From the NCBI GenBank assembly GCA_016720805.1, contig JADKJZ010000003.1, positions 1 to 64,000 of the forward strand: a stretch of DNA of 64,000 bases, in the 5' to 3' direction. The notes below the pieces were generated by a model that did no database searches, was not told the DNA's origin, and saw nothing but the letters and a program-made list of their open reading frames with translations. Of the stretch, positions 34,437-45,331 are shown in pieces. Each line of letters opens with the position of its first letter. Positions within the stretch are counted from its first letter, which is position 1. The translations under genes were made by a program, and so were the position numbers. The DNA is from Gemmatimonadota bacterium (GTDB lineage: Bacteria > Gemmatimonadota > Gemmatimonadetes > Gemmatimonadales > GWC2-71-9).

Positions 34437-35888
34437 TTACGCCCGCGTCGCCACCGTGTTCGCGAGGAGGTACTCGAGCACATCGACTGCCGAATAGCTG
34501 GTGCGGCCCTGCAGGAACTCGGCGATCATGGTGAGGTCGTCCCCGCTGGTGAGCAGCTGGGTCTCCTGGAACCCATCCTCCCGGAACTGGCCGATGTTCA
34601 CGTTGGCCATCAGGGAATTGCAGAGACAGCGACGGCCGACCGTCTCCGCCACGTCACCGCCCTTCTTCACATAGTCTTCGATCGGCTCGGAGGCACAGCG
34701 GAACCCGATCTTGCCGTCCTCGCGCGCGTAGGCGGTGCGCAGGTAGCCCATGTCGCAGATGCGCTTGCGGGGAATGCCGGCGTCCTTGTCGCCGCTCCAG
34801 GTCACCACCTTGAACGGATAGCCGGTCGGCGAGGCGAGCGGATCGGTGCGCACGGCCACCTCGCCCCGGATGGCGCTCTCCAGCACGGAGCGCTTGAGCT
34901 CGGCGGTGAAGCCGGACTCATTCGAGAAGGCGAAGAGGGTGCCGATCTGGATGCCCGCCGCACCGGCTGCCTTGGCCTTGCAGAGCCGGTCGGGCCACCC
35001 TTCGCCGCCCGCCAGCCAGAAGGGGAGACCGAGCTCGCCGATCTGCGACAGGTCGACGACGTCGCGCTCGCCATAGATCGGCTCGCCAGCGTCGTTGAGG
35101 ATCATGGTGCCGCGTGGCGGCGCATTGTGGCCACCGGCCGTCGGCCCCTCGATGATGAAGCCCTGCACGCCGCCGCCACCCTTGCGGGCAAGCATCGTCG
35201 CGAGCGAGTTCGACGCGACGATGGCGAGGAACGCGGGGCGCGTCACCGGAATCGGCGTGGCACCATCCCAGTGGTCGGCGGGGTCGAGCGTGATGTACTC
35301 GGTGCGTCCTTCCTCGAGCCCGAGGACATCCATCTTCAACTGTGCCTTCTGGTGCGTCGCGAAGGCGTCGAGGGCCGGCGGAATCTCGCGCGGGATGCCG
35401 GCGCCCATCAGGATGTAGTCCACCCCGGCGAGCATGCAGCCATACAAGGCCGCCAGATTGGGGCGCTGGATCTTGGTCAGCAGGTTGGCGCCGACGAGTC
35501 CATCGTGCCCTTCCTTGGCGAGCCAGACCTCGACGAAGGCGGCCAGCATCTGGGCCTCCTCGCGCTCGCGGCGGACCACCTGCTTGTACATCGGAAGCAG
35601 CGCGTAGGGCTGCCCCGGCTCCCGTCCCTCGGGGAGGAAGTACTTCGTCAAGAACCCATCGGCCGCCCGACGAATCGGGAAGGCGGCCAGGGCCCGGCGC
35701 ATGTGACCGCCCGGATCGCCGTCCTGCATGCGGCGCACGAGGACGGTGTCGATACCGGTCGCGGAGATCACCCCGAGCTGTCCGGCCATCGAGACAGTCC
35801 GGGCGAGGCGCCAATCGGAGACGGCGACGCCCATCCCCCCTTGAATGATCTCGGGCAGCGGGTGCGTGATCATGGCGTGGTCAGCCAT
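34437..35888 (-). CDS. Nitronate monooxygenase family FMN oxidoreductase (long form)
   Basis: This 483-residue protein belongs to the long, PfaD-like branch of the 2-nitropropane dioxygenase superfamily. It has IIQGGMGVAVSDWRLARTVS at residues 14-33, FVEVWLAKEGHDGLVGANLL, GCMLAGVDYILMGAGIPREI, EGPTAGGHNAPPRG near 247 and AAGAAGIQIGTLFAFS. A C-terminal Cys-containing region (GRRCLCNSLMANVN) distinguishes it from the short paralog at 32327. It should bind FMN and reduce or oxidise a nitro or enoyl-type substrate. Its ATG overlaps the helicase stop by one base. Confidence 0.87.
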   Translation of the reverse strand: MADHAMITHPLPEIIQGGMGVAVSDWRLARTVSMAGQLGVISATGIDTVLVRRMQDGDPGGHMRRALAAFPIRRAADGFLTKYFLPEGREPGQPYALLPMYKQVVRREREEAQMLAAFVEVWLAKEGHDGLVGANLLTKIQRPNLAALYGCMLAGVDYILMGAGIPREIPPALDAFATHQKAQLKMDVLGLEEGRTEYITLDPADHWDGATPIPVTRPAFLAIVASNSLATMLARKGGGGVQGFIIEGPTAGGHNAPPRGTMILNDAGEPIYGERDVVDLSQIGELGLPFWLAGGEGWPDRLCKAKAAGAAGIQIGTLFAFSNESGFTAELKRSVLESAIRGEVAVRTDPLASPTGYPFKVVTWSGDKDAGIPRKRICDMGYLRTAYAREDGKIGFRCASEPIEDYVKKGGDVAETVGRRCLCNSLMANVNIGQFREDGFQETQLLTSGDDLTMIAEFLQGRTSYSAVDVLEYLLANTVATRA

Positions 35889-37222
35889 CAGGGGCGGCGT
35901 CCTTTGGTGGTGCGTCCGCGCGCCGACGAGGCACGCGGGCGATCGCCGCGCGGGGCGGCGGGGGCGGCAGGGGCGGCGCCAGGCTGGGAGGCACGACGCG
36001 CGGCCTTTTCCTTGGCGCGCGCACGTTCATCCGACTTGCGGGCGCGGATCGCGGCGATCCGCTCGGCGAGCGGGACCTCGAGCGTGGCCTCGGGCTTGGC
36101 GCGATAATCGAAATCGGGGACGGTCACGCGCGGAAGGCGCTTGTTGAGCACCTTCTCGATCTGGCGCAACTCGCTCTCTTCTTCCGGGGCCACGAAGGTG
36201 AAGGCATCGCCGGTCGCCTCGGCGCGCGCGGTCCGGCCGATCCGGTGGATGTAATCCTCGGGGACCAGCGGGACGTCGAAGTTCACCACGTGGCCGAGCT
36301 CTTCGATGTCGATGCCGCGGGCGACGATGTCGGTCGCGACGAGGACGCGGTACTTCCCCTTCTTGAAGCCGGCGAGGGCCTCGGTCCGCTGGGCCTGCGA
36401 GCGGTTGCCGTGGATCCGTTCCGCCGGAATGCCGTGCTTGCTCAGGAAGGCGTGCAGCCGGTTGGCGCGGTGCTTGGTGCGGGTGAAGACCAGGACTTCC
36501 TGCATCTCGCCGCGCTGCAACAAGGTGAGCAGCAGCGTCGACTTCAGCTCCTGCGCCACCGGGTAGAGCGCCTGGGTGATGCCGACGGCCGGCTTGGACT
36601 GCCGCTCGAGGTTGATCAGCACCGGATCCTTCAGCATCTCGCGGACCAGCGTCATGATCGGCGCCGGCATGGTGGCCGAGAAGAAGAGCGTCTGGCGCTT
36701 GGCCGGCACGTGCTTGAGGATCCGCTTGATGTCCGGGAGGAAGCCCATGTCGAGCATCCGGTCGGCCTCGTCGAGGACCAGGTATTCGATGCCCGGCAGC
36801 TTGCCGTACTGCGACTTGAAGTGGTCGAGCAACCGGCCCGGGGTTGCGATCATGACGTCAACGCCGCTGCGGAAGGCGTGCTCCTGCGGTCCCATCCCCA
36901 CGCCGCCGAAGACGGCGGCGCCGGTGATCGGGGTGTGGACGGCGAGATCGTTCAGGTCGGCGAGGATCTGCGCGGCCAGTTCCCGGGTCGGCGTCAGGAC
37001 CAGCGCCCGGGTGGTCCGGCGCGGCTTGGCAATCAGGTTGTGCAGAATCGGCAACAGAAAGGCCGCAGTCTTGCCGCTGCCGGTCTGGGCGCACGCGAGC
37101 ACGTCGCGACCCGCCAAGGCGGGCGGGATGGCATCCGCCTGGATGGGGGTCGGTCGGGTGAAGCCGAGTTCCTTGATGCCGCGCAGGAGGTCGGGATGCA
37201 GGTCGAGACTGCTGAAAGGCAC
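35888..37222 (-). CDS. DEAD-box RNA helicase, RhlE-like
   Basis: This 444-residue helicase has the Q-motif (GFTRPTPIQADAIP), motif I ACAQTGSGKTAAF near residues 42-54, PTRELA, VLDEADRML, FFSATM, and HRIGRTARAEATG. A basic, Ala/Arg-rich tail of about 60 residues (KEKAARRASQPGAAP, then RGRTTKGRRP) is typical of the RhlE group. The GTG at 37222 is chosen because AGGA lies just upstream and VPFSSLDLHPDLLRGI is the normal N-terminus; longer frames are unrelated. It probably unwinds structured RNA in ribosome assembly or decay. It heads an operon of otherwise metabolic genes. Confidence 0.93.
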   Translation of the reverse strand: MPFSSLDLHPDLLRGIKELGFTRPTPIQADAIPPALAGRDVLACAQTGSGKTAAFLLPILHNLIAKPRRTTRALVLTPTRELAAQILADLNDLAVHTPITGAAVFGGVGMGPQEHAFRSGVDVMIATPGRLLDHFKSQYGKLPGIEYLVLDEADRMLDMGFLPDIKRILKHVPAKRQTLFFSATMPAPIMTLVREMLKDPVLINLERQSKPAVGITQALYPVAQELKSTLLLTLLQRGEMQEVLVFTRTKHRANRLHAFLSKHGIPAERIHGNRSQAQRTEALAGFKKGKYRVLVATDIVARGIDIEELGHVVNFDVPLVPEDYIHRIGRTARAEATGDAFTFVAPEEESELRQIEKVLNKRLPRVTVPDFDYRAKPEATLEVPLAERIAAIRARKSDERARAKEKAARRASQPGAAPAAPAAPRGDRPRASSARGRTTKGRRP

Positions 37223-37374
37223 GCAAATTCCTAGGTCGGGGACGGTGTTTCGCACGGAGCAACCTAACAACCTGTCCCACGGAATGACGACAGACGGCCT
37301 CCTGCAACCCATGCTCAGGAGTGATACGCCCCGACCCGGGCGATTGTTCACGCTTCGGCCATTCCCGGGGTGAC

Positions 37375-38148
37375 TTACGGGCCTGGCGTGGTCAGTTCAC
37401 GGAGCCAGATGTTCCGAAACTGTACAGTGACGCCGTGGTCCTGCAGGGCGATGGGCAGCCGGTCGGGGTGGGCGGTGTAGGGGGTGCGGACGCCGTTGCT
37501 GGTAGGCCCCAGCAGGATCGCCTCCTGATGGACCAGGATTCCGTTGTGGAAGACGGTCATCCGGGCGGGGACGGCGAGGAGGCCAGCGGCGTCAAAAATC
37601 GGGCGGCGGAAGACGATATCGTAGCTCTGCCACTCCCCGGGGGCCCGGGAGGCATTCACCAGGGGAGGGAATTGGCCGTAGATCGAGGCCGCCTGGCCAT
37701 CGGCGTAGGTGGTGTTTTCCCACGAATCGAGAATCTGGACCTCGTAGCGCCCCATCAAGAAGACGCCGCTGTTGCCGCGCTCCTGACCGGTCCCCTTGAC
37801 CTCCTTGGGGGTCCGCCACTCGAGGTGGAGCTGGACGTCGCCGAAGGGCTGCCGGGTCCGGATGGTGCCGGTGCCGGGGACGACCTCCAACGCCTTCCCG
37901 ACGATCCGCCAGGGGGCCGCGCCGCCGGAAGAGTCCTTGGCGGTCTGCCACGCGGCCAGCGAGCTGCCGTCGAAGAGGACGATGGCATCGGCGGGCGGGG
38001 GGACCGGGGCGCCGGCGGGGCCGGGATGGACGATCGGCGGCTTCGGGCGCGTCATCGAGTGCTGGGGCCACTCGACGGGTGCCTGGCCGGCGAGGGGGAG
38101 GATCAGCATGGCGGTGAGGGCGGTGGCACGAGCGAGCGAGTTCAGCAT
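37375..38148 (-). CDS. Exported DUF1080 (3-keto-disaccharide hydrolase-like) protein
   Basis: This 257-residue protein has a signal peptide (MLNSLARATALTAMLILPLA, then GQ) and a DUF1080 beta-sandwich: ADAIVLFDGSSLAAWQ at about residues 53-68, WRTPKEVKGTGQERGNSGVF, GRYEVQILDSWENTTY, and VTVQFRNIWLREL at the end. The lectin-like fold resembles laminarinase-type glycan-binding domains, and some members hydrolyse 3-keto-glycosides. GGAGAG supports the start. It stands alone, divergent from the amidohydrolase trio. The 152-nt gap on its 3' side holds nothing I recognise. Confidence 0.88.
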   Translation of the reverse strand: MLNSLARATALTAMLILPLAGQAPVEWPQHSMTRPKPPIVHPGPAGAPVPPPADAIVLFDGSSLAAWQTAKDSSGGAAPWRIVGKALEVVPGTGTIRTRQPFGDVQLHLEWRTPKEVKGTGQERGNSGVFLMGRYEVQILDSWENTTYADGQAASIYGQFPPLVNASRAPGEWQSYDIVFRRPIFDAAGLLAVPARMTVFHNGILVHQEAILLGPTSNGVRTPYTAHPDRLPIALQDHGVTVQFRNIWLRELTTPGP

Positions 38149-38279
38149 GACGGCTCTCCAGGGGAATGCGCCAATCGCGGCGGCGCAGTAAGTTATCGCG
38201 CCGGCTCAACGCATGGCGTTCCACCCGTCACGGATCGTCGATCGGTCCCGTGTCGTCCTCCCCTCGGAGAATCAACTCT

Positions 38280-39960
38280 ATGGTCTCGCTGCTCCGCGTC
38301 GCGGGGGTGGTGACGTGCGTCGCCACGATCGCATCGCCGCTCTCCGCCCAGCGCACCGCCTCGGCGGCCTACGCCATCACCAACGCCCGCCTGGTCCCGG
38401 TCTCGTCGCCGGTGATCGAGCAGGGCACGGTGGTCATCCGTGGCGGTCTGATCGTCGCGGTCGGCGCGACGGTCGCCGTGCCTGCCGATGCCCGCGTGAT
38501 TGATGGCACCGGGCTCACGATCTACCCCGGCCTGATCGACGGCTTCGGCACGCTCGGCCTCCCCACGGCGACGCCCGCGGCCGCCGGGGCGGGTGGCCCG
38601 GGCGGCGGCGGTGGTCGAGGCGGCGGTGGCGCCGCGGCACCGCGGGCACCGAATTCGACTCAGGCCGTGGGGTTGCAGCCGGAACTCGCGGTCGTCAATG
38701 AGCTCGGGCCGGACGCGGCCGCGTTCACGGCGCCGCATGCGGCCGGCTTCACCACGGCGTTCACCTCGATCGGCGGCGGCGTCTTCCGCGGCCAGTCGGC
38801 GGTGATCAACCTCGACGGCACCGACGTCTCGGCGATGATCGTGAAGAGCGGCATGACGCAGCAGCTGGCGTTCTCGCGCGGCGGCGGCGGGGGCGGCTTT
38901 CCCGGGCTCGCTGTTCGGCGTCTTCGCGGCGATCCGGCAGGAGCTGCTCGACGCCCAGCGCTATCGCGACCTGACCGCGGCGTACGCGCGCAGCCCGAAG
39001 GGGATGGTGCGGCCGGCGTACGATCCGTCGCTGGCCGCGCTGCAGCCGGTGCTCGCGCGGCAGCAGCCGATGGTGATGCTGGCCAACACGCAGCGCGAAA
39101 TCGAGCGCGCGCTCGACCTCGCGAAGGAGTTCAACCTGCGCGTGATCATCGCGGGCGGGACCGAGGCGTGGAAGGTGGCGGGACGGCTCAAGGCGGAGAA
39201 CGTCCCGGTGCTGCTGACGGTCAACTTCCCGCGCCGCACGACGACGCCGGCCGCGGACGCCGACCCCGATCCGCTGCGCGTGCTGCGCGAGCGGGTCGAG
39301 GCGCCGAAGGGTCCGGCGGTGCTGCAGGCCGCCGGCGTGACCTACGCGTTCACCTCCGGCGGGGCCTTCCCCGAATTTCTCGCGAATGTCCGCCGCGCCG
39401 TCGGCGGTGGGCTGACGACCGAGCAGGCGCTCAAGGCAATGACGACGACGCCGGCGCAGCTCTTCGGCATCGCCGATCGGGTGGGTGCACTCGAGGCGGG
39501 GCGGATCGCCAACCTCACCATCACCAAGGGCGATCTCTTCGTCGCGGGCAGCACGGTGCAGCAGCTCTTCATCGATGGCCAGCCGATTGCGATTCCGGCG
39601 ACGGCCCCGGCGGCGGGCGGCGGCGCCAATGGCGGTGGTCGTGGCGGGCGCCCGGGCACCCTCGATGGCCAGTGGACCGCGCGGATCGCCTTCGACGGCG
39701 CCGAGCGTGAGGTCACCTTCACGTTGACGCAGGACGGCGCGTCGCTCGGTGGCATGCTCGAGGGGACCTTCGGGTCGGCCGTGCTCGAGGAAGGCAGCAT
39801 CGCGGCGGACGGCACCTTCCGCTTCGCCGCTTGGCTGATGCATCACGACGGACTGGAACGGGCGCAGTTCCGCGGCACGCGGCGGGGCGACGCCCTCGTC
39901 GGCGAGGTCGCGGTACAGGGCCATGGCACGTCGCGCTTCACCGGCAGCCAGGAGCGCTGA
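38280..39960 (+). pseudogene. Amidohydrolase-like protein 1, frameshifted and lacking the HxH metal motif
   Basis: The protein begins with a signal peptide (MVSLLRVAGVVTCVATIASP, then LSAQ) and an amidohydrolase N-domain (AYAITNARLVPVSSPVIEQG, IYPGLIDGFGTLG). The frame is lost near 38885-38900 in a G-rich run. Thereafter the homology continues in the +1 frame (FPGSLFGVFAAIRQELLDAQ) to a stop at 39960, including QLFGIADRVGALEAGRIANL and a C-terminal beta domain. One extra base in the G run explains it. Where active members have PGxIDxHxH this one has PGLIDGFGTLG, so it cannot bind metal normally. The SD (GGAGA) and start are clear. Confidence 0.8.
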
Positions 39961-39961
39961 G

Positions 39962-41401
39962 ATGACCACCACTTTCGAGGCACCCATGATGAAGTCCGCC
40001 GTGGCGCTGGCGCTGTTGCTGGCCGCGCCCGCGCTGTCGGGTCAGGCGCCGCGCGCCGCGGCCCCCGCGACGCTGATCCGCAACGCCACCGTCCTCACGG
40101 TGACGAAGGGGACGCTCGCCGGCACCGACGTGCTGCTCCAGAACGGCAAGATCGCGCAGATCGGGAAGAACCTGACGGCCCCGGCCGGCGCGACGACGAT
40201 CGACGGCACGGGGAAGTTCCTGATGCCGGGGATCATCGACCCGCACTCGCACATGATGAGCGACGCGACCAACGAGGGCTCGCTCTCGGTGACGTCGATG
40301 GTGCGGATCGCCGATGTGCTCAATCCGACGGCGCCGAACATCTATCGCGCGCTCGCCGGCGGCACCACGATGCTCAACATCCTGCACGGCTCGGCGAACA
40401 CCATCGGCGGGCAGAACGCCGTGGTGAAGCTCAAGTGGGGGCGCACGGCGCAGGAGATGCTGGTGCCGGGCGCGATGCCGGGGATCAAGTTCGCCCTCGG
40501 CGAGAACGTGACCCGGAAGAACAGCCAGACGGTGATCGTGCAGGGGCAGCCCGCCGCCCCGCGCCGCTATCCGACGACGCGCATGGGGCAGGAGGTCATC
40601 CTCCGCGATGCCTTCACCCGCGCGCGCGACTACCAGGCGGCCTGGGCCGACTATCGGGCGCGACTCGCGAAGAAGGAGGCGGGGTTGATTGCGCCGAGGC
40701 GCGACCTCGAGCTCGAGCCGCTGGTCGAGGTGCTCGAAGGGAAGCGGTGGGTGCATGCGCACTCGTATCGCGCCGACGAGATGCTGATGCTGCTCAACCT
40801 GGCCGATGACTTCGGCTTCAAGATCAAGACGCTGCAGCACGGCCTCGAGGGCTACAAGATCGCCTCCGAGATCGCCAAGCACGGCGCCGGGCTTTCGACG
40901 TTCGCCGACAGCTGGGGCTACAAGATCGAGGCGTACGATGCGATCCCGTACAACGTCGCGATCCTGATGCGCCACGGCGTGCTGACCACGATCAACTCCG
41001 ATGACGACGGCCGGGCGCGCCGCCTGAACATCGATGCCGCGAAGATGGTGCGCTACGGCGCACTGACCGAGGACGAGGCGCTCCGCATCATCACCTACAA
41101 CGGCGCGGCGCAGCTCGGCCTCGAGAGCCGCGTCGGCTCGATCGAGGTGGGGAAGGAGGCCGACGTGGTGCTGTGGAATGCGCACCCGCTGAGTGTCTAT
41201 GCCTCGCCGGATTACACCTTCATCGATGGCGAGCTCTTCTTCTCGAAGGCGATGGACGCCGAGCAGCGCGCGGCGCGCGTCGCCGAGCGCACCGAACTCG
41301 AGAAGGCCGAACCCAACCAGGCCCCGAGCGGCCGCGGCGGCGCCGGTGGCCGCGGTGGCGCCGGCGCCCCTCCCGCCCTGCCTTCGAAGGAGAACCGCTG
41401 A
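39962..41401 (+). CDS. Exported metal-dependent amidohydrolase (COG1228 type), middle member of the trio
   Basis: This protein of about 479 residues has a signal peptide (MMKSAVALALLLAAPALSGQ). The metal ligands are all visible: HSH in GIIDPHSHMMSD, His in RWVHAHSYRADEM, His in IKTLQHGLEGYK and Asp in TTINSDDDGRA. The end (GSIEVGKEADVVLWNAHPLS) is typical of imidazolonepropionase-like amidohydrolases. AGGAG precedes the ATG at 39962; another SD (GAGG) precedes an ATG at 39986. The C-terminal tail is Gly/Arg/Ala-rich (APSGRGGAGGRGGAG). It is likely to hydrolyse a cyclic amide or dipeptide in the periplasm, perhaps together with its flanking inactive paralogs. Confidence 0.9.
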   Translation: MTTTFEAPMMKSAVALALLLAAPALSGQAPRAAAPATLIRNATVLTVTKGTLAGTDVLLQNGKIAQIGKNLTAPAGATTIDGTGKFLMPGIIDPHSHMMSDATNEGSLSVTSMVRIADVLNPTAPNIYRALAGGTTMLNILHGSANTIGGQNAVVKLKWGRTAQEMLVPGAMPGIKFALGENVTRKNSQTVIVQGQPAAPRRYPTTRMGQEVILRDAFTRARDYQAAWADYRARLAKKEAGLIAPRRDLELEPLVEVLEGKRWVHAHSYRADEMLMLLNLADDFGFKIKTLQHGLEGYKIASEIAKHGAGLSTFADSWGYKIEAYDAIPYNVAILMRHGVLTTINSDDDGRARRLNIDAAKMVRYGALTEDEALRIITYNGAAQLGLESRVGSIEVGKEADVVLWNAHPLSVYASPDYTFIDGELFFSKAMDAEQRAARVAERTELEKAEPNQAPSGRGGAGGRGGAGAPPALPSKENR

Positions 41402-42735
41402 TGCGCGGCCTCATCCGTTCTGCCACGACGAGCGCGGCGATCGCGTTGTTCGCGGCCTCGCCGCTCACGGCCCAGCTTGGCTCCTTCAATCCGCGCCCGG
41501 GTCCGCAGGGGACGTTCGCCATTCGCAATGCGCGGATCGTTCCGGTCAGCGGCCCGGAGATCGCCAACGGCACGCTGGTGATCAGTGGCGGGAAGATCAC
41601 CGCGGTCGGCGCCGACGCGACGATTCCCGCCGGCGCGCAGATCATCGACGGCACCGGCCTCTCGGTCTATCCCGGGATGATGGACGCCGCCAACGAGATC
41701 GGCCTCTCGGAGATTCCGCAGGGCGCCAATGCCACGATGGACGCCAGCGAGGTGGGGTCGTTCAACCCGCAGGCGCGCGCGATCAACGGCTTCAATCCGC
41801 ACAGTGCCATCATCGGCGTGACGCGGGTGGTGGGAATCACCCACATCCTGTCGCGGCCGAGCGGCGGCGTGATCGCCGGGGCGGCGGCGCTGATGAACCT
41901 GGCGGGTGACACGCCGCCGACCATGGCAGTGGTGCCGCAGGCCGCGATGGTGCTCACGCTGCCCGGTGGCGGCGGCGGGCGTGGGTTCGGCGGTGGTGGT
42001 GGGTTCGGCGGCGGTGGCGGCGGTGCTGGCGCGGCAACCGCGCAGCGCGACTCGCTCAAGCGGTTGCTCGACGACGCGCGCGCCTACGGCAAGGCGATCA
42101 CGGCGGCCGAGGCCGACAAGGCGCTCCCGCGGCCGACCCACGACCTCGCGCTCGAAGCGCTGCTGCCGGTGGTGAACGGCACGATGCCGGTGCTGATCGC
42201 CGGCACCACGGCCGCGAACATCCGCGACATCATCGCCTTCGCCGACTCGCAGAAGATCCGGCCGATCATCCTCGGCGGCCGTGATGCGCTGCAGGTCTCG
42301 GCGCTGCTGAAGGAGAAGAACGTCCCGGTGCTGCTCACCGGGGTGCGCGCCCTGCCGAGCCGCGAGGATGATGCGTACGACATCAATTACACGCTGCCGG
42401 CCAAACTCGCGGCGGCGGGAGTGCGCTTCGCGATCACCTCCGGCGAAGAGACGCCCGACACGCGCGACCTCCCCTACGTGGCGGGTGTCGCGGCCGCATT
42501 CGGTCTCAGCCACGAAGACGCCCTCAAGAGCGTCACCCTGTGGCCCGCCGAGATCTATGGCGTGGGCGACAAGCTGGGATCGCTCGAGGTCGGCAAGATC
42601 GCCAACGTCGTGGTGACCACCGGCGACATGCTCGAGGCGCGCACCGAGACGAAGTACCTCTTCATCGACGGCCGCATGGTGCCGCTGGAGACCAAGCACA
42701 CGCAGCTGTATGAGATGTTCAAGGGGAGGCCGTAA
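41401..42735 (+). CDS. Amidohydrolase-like protein 3, lacking metal ligands
   Basis: This 444-residue exported paralog starts at an ATG overlapping the previous stop (TGATG). It has a signal peptide (MRGLIRSATTSAAIALFAAS, then PLTAQ) and keeps the flanking amidohydrolase strands (TFAIRNARIVPVSGPEIANG, YGVGDKLGSLEVGKIANVVV). In place of PGxIDxHxH it has YPGMMDAANEIGLSE, and in place of the Asp region it has FAITSGEETPDTRDL. A Gly-rich insert lies near residues 184-206 (GGGGGRGFGGGGGFGGG). It is probably a non-catalytic partner of the middle enzyme. Confidence 0.85.
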   Translation: MRGLIRSATTSAAIALFAASPLTAQLGSFNPRPGPQGTFAIRNARIVPVSGPEIANGTLVISGGKITAVGADATIPAGAQIIDGTGLSVYPGMMDAANEIGLSEIPQGANATMDASEVGSFNPQARAINGFNPHSAIIGVTRVVGITHILSRPSGGVIAGAAALMNLAGDTPPTMAVVPQAAMVLTLPGGGGGRGFGGGGGFGGGGGGAGAATAQRDSLKRLLDDARAYGKAITAAEADKALPRPTHDLALEALLPVVNGTMPVLIAGTTAANIRDIIAFADSQKIRPIILGGRDALQVSALLKEKNVPVLLTGVRALPSREDDAYDINYTLPAKLAAAGVRFAITSGEETPDTRDLPYVAGVAAAFGLSHEDALKSVTLWPAEIYGVGDKLGSLEVGKIANVVVTTGDMLEARTETKYLFIDGRMVPLETKHTQLYEMFKGRP

Positions 42736-42741
42736 CGAGAG

Positions 42742-42836
42742 GGTGAACGGTGAACGGTGAACGGGTCGCGGTGGTCGGGAGGGAAAGGGTGCCACCCTAC
42801 TCACTACCGTTCACCGTTCACCGTTCACCGTTCACC
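42742..42836. repeat. Facing heptamer arms (GGTGAAC / GTTCACC) between convergent genes
   Basis: GGTGAAC three times (42742-42762) faces GTTCACC four times (42809-42836) around a 46-nt loop. The unit fills the gap between amidohydrolase 3 and thiC and ends 2 nt before the thiC stop. It probably terminates both. Confidence 0.85.
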
Positions 42837-42838
42837 GG

Positions 42839-44509
<1,671 letters not shown>

Positions 44510-44529
44510 GGGGGTGGACCTCGTGCTGG

Positions 44530-44614
44530 GTCGCCTTCCTCCGCCGGTATGAGCCGGGTCAGGTTCGAAGGGTACCTCTCAATCCCACGCCGGACGTGGC
44601 GCGGGATGCCCCTG
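44530..44614 (-). promoter_or_regulatory. TPP riboswitch (THI element) upstream of thiC
   Basis: Read on the minus strand, the region runs from GGGGCATCCC through a variable P3 hairpin (CCGGCGT segment) to the conserved TGAGAGG, then ACCCTTCGAACCTGACCCGG and CTCATACCGGCGGAGGAAGG. TGAGA and ACCCTT-GAACCTGA are the diagnostic conserved blocks of TPP riboswitches. The element ends about 20 nt before the thiC ATG, which suggests control of translation initiation, or of a terminator overlapping the RBS. Confidence 0.92.
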
Positions 44615-44813
44615 GCGACCGGGCAAAGATAAGGGTCGGACCGCCCTCTGGCGCACCGGGGACTCGACCCCAATATTGGAATCGTCGCTTTTTGCGCCGT
44701 CGCCCCCTGACGGACTCGACAGGATGCCGATCCCGGCATCCGGCTCGACGTCGACCGACGCCGGGCACCGGGGACAGACCCGTCCCCATTTCCTCCGTTC
44801 CACTGGAGGTACC
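44615..44813. promoter_or_regulatory. Divergent intergenic region between thiC and a beta-barrel gene
   Basis: This 199-nt spacer must hold both promoters. A perfect 10-bp dyad CCAATATTGG lies at 44670-44679, and on the minus strand TTATCT near 44626-44632 could be the thiC -10 box. No strong -35 is seen for either gene. A GGAGG SD precedes the ATG at 44814. Confidence 0.35.
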
Positions 44814-45329
44814 ATGCGTCGAAGTGTTTTCTCAGCCGCCTTGCTCCTGACCGGCTTCGCTCTCGCCACCGCGCCGCTTTCTGCCCAGGGTTTCGTCGGG
44901 GCCGGCGTGACCACCCCGATGGGTGATTTCGGGGACGGCGCCAAGATGGGCTGGGTCGCGAACGCCGGCTTCCGGCCGTACCAGTCCGCCGACAAGCGGA
45001 TGTCGATCTGGGCCGAGGGGCTGTTCGGCCAGAACAATTTCAAGAACAATGTCGACGGCAAGACGACGATGATGGGCGGCTTCGGTTCGCTCACCTACAA
45101 CCTGACCGCCGAGGCGAGTGCCGTCCCCTATGTGATCGGTTCCGTCGGGTACCTCTCGAGCAAGGTGGAAGTGAACGGCGTGAAGTTCGATGCTGAAGGC
45201 GCGCTCGCCTTCGGCGGCGGCGTCGGCGTCGGCCTCAAGAAGTTCTACCTCGAGGGCCGCTACCTGACTGCCAGCAAGGATGGCAATACCACGGCGTTCA
45301 TCATGTGGACGGCGGGGTATACGTTCTAG
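44814..45329 (+). CDS. Outer-membrane beta-barrel protein
   Basis: This 171-residue protein has a signal peptide (MRRSVFSAALLLTGFALATA, then PLSAQ) and a strong SD (GGAGG). Barrel strands include FVGAGVTTPMGDFGDGAK, YVIGSVGYLSSKVE and GGGVGVGLKKFYLEGRYL, and it ends ...WTAGYTF with a C-terminal Phe. The pattern resembles the gene at 12774 (GGGVTIPMGN, AYVIGGVGIV). Such small eight-stranded barrels often have structural or adhesion roles; none is established here. A heptamer-repeat hairpin follows. Confidence 0.85.
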   Translation: MRRSVFSAALLLTGFALATAPLSAQGFVGAGVTTPMGDFGDGAKMGWVANAGFRPYQSADKRMSIWAEGLFGQNNFKNNVDGKTTMMGGFGSLTYNLTAEASAVPYVIGSVGYLSSKVEVNGVKFDAEGALAFGGGVGVGLKKFYLEGRYLTASKDGNTTAFIMWTAGYTF

Positions 45330-45331
45330 AG

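Noticed and set aside
42742..42836. CRISPR array suggested by short regular repeats
   Set aside because: Units are 7 bp with no spacers and face each other as arms; no cas genes are present.
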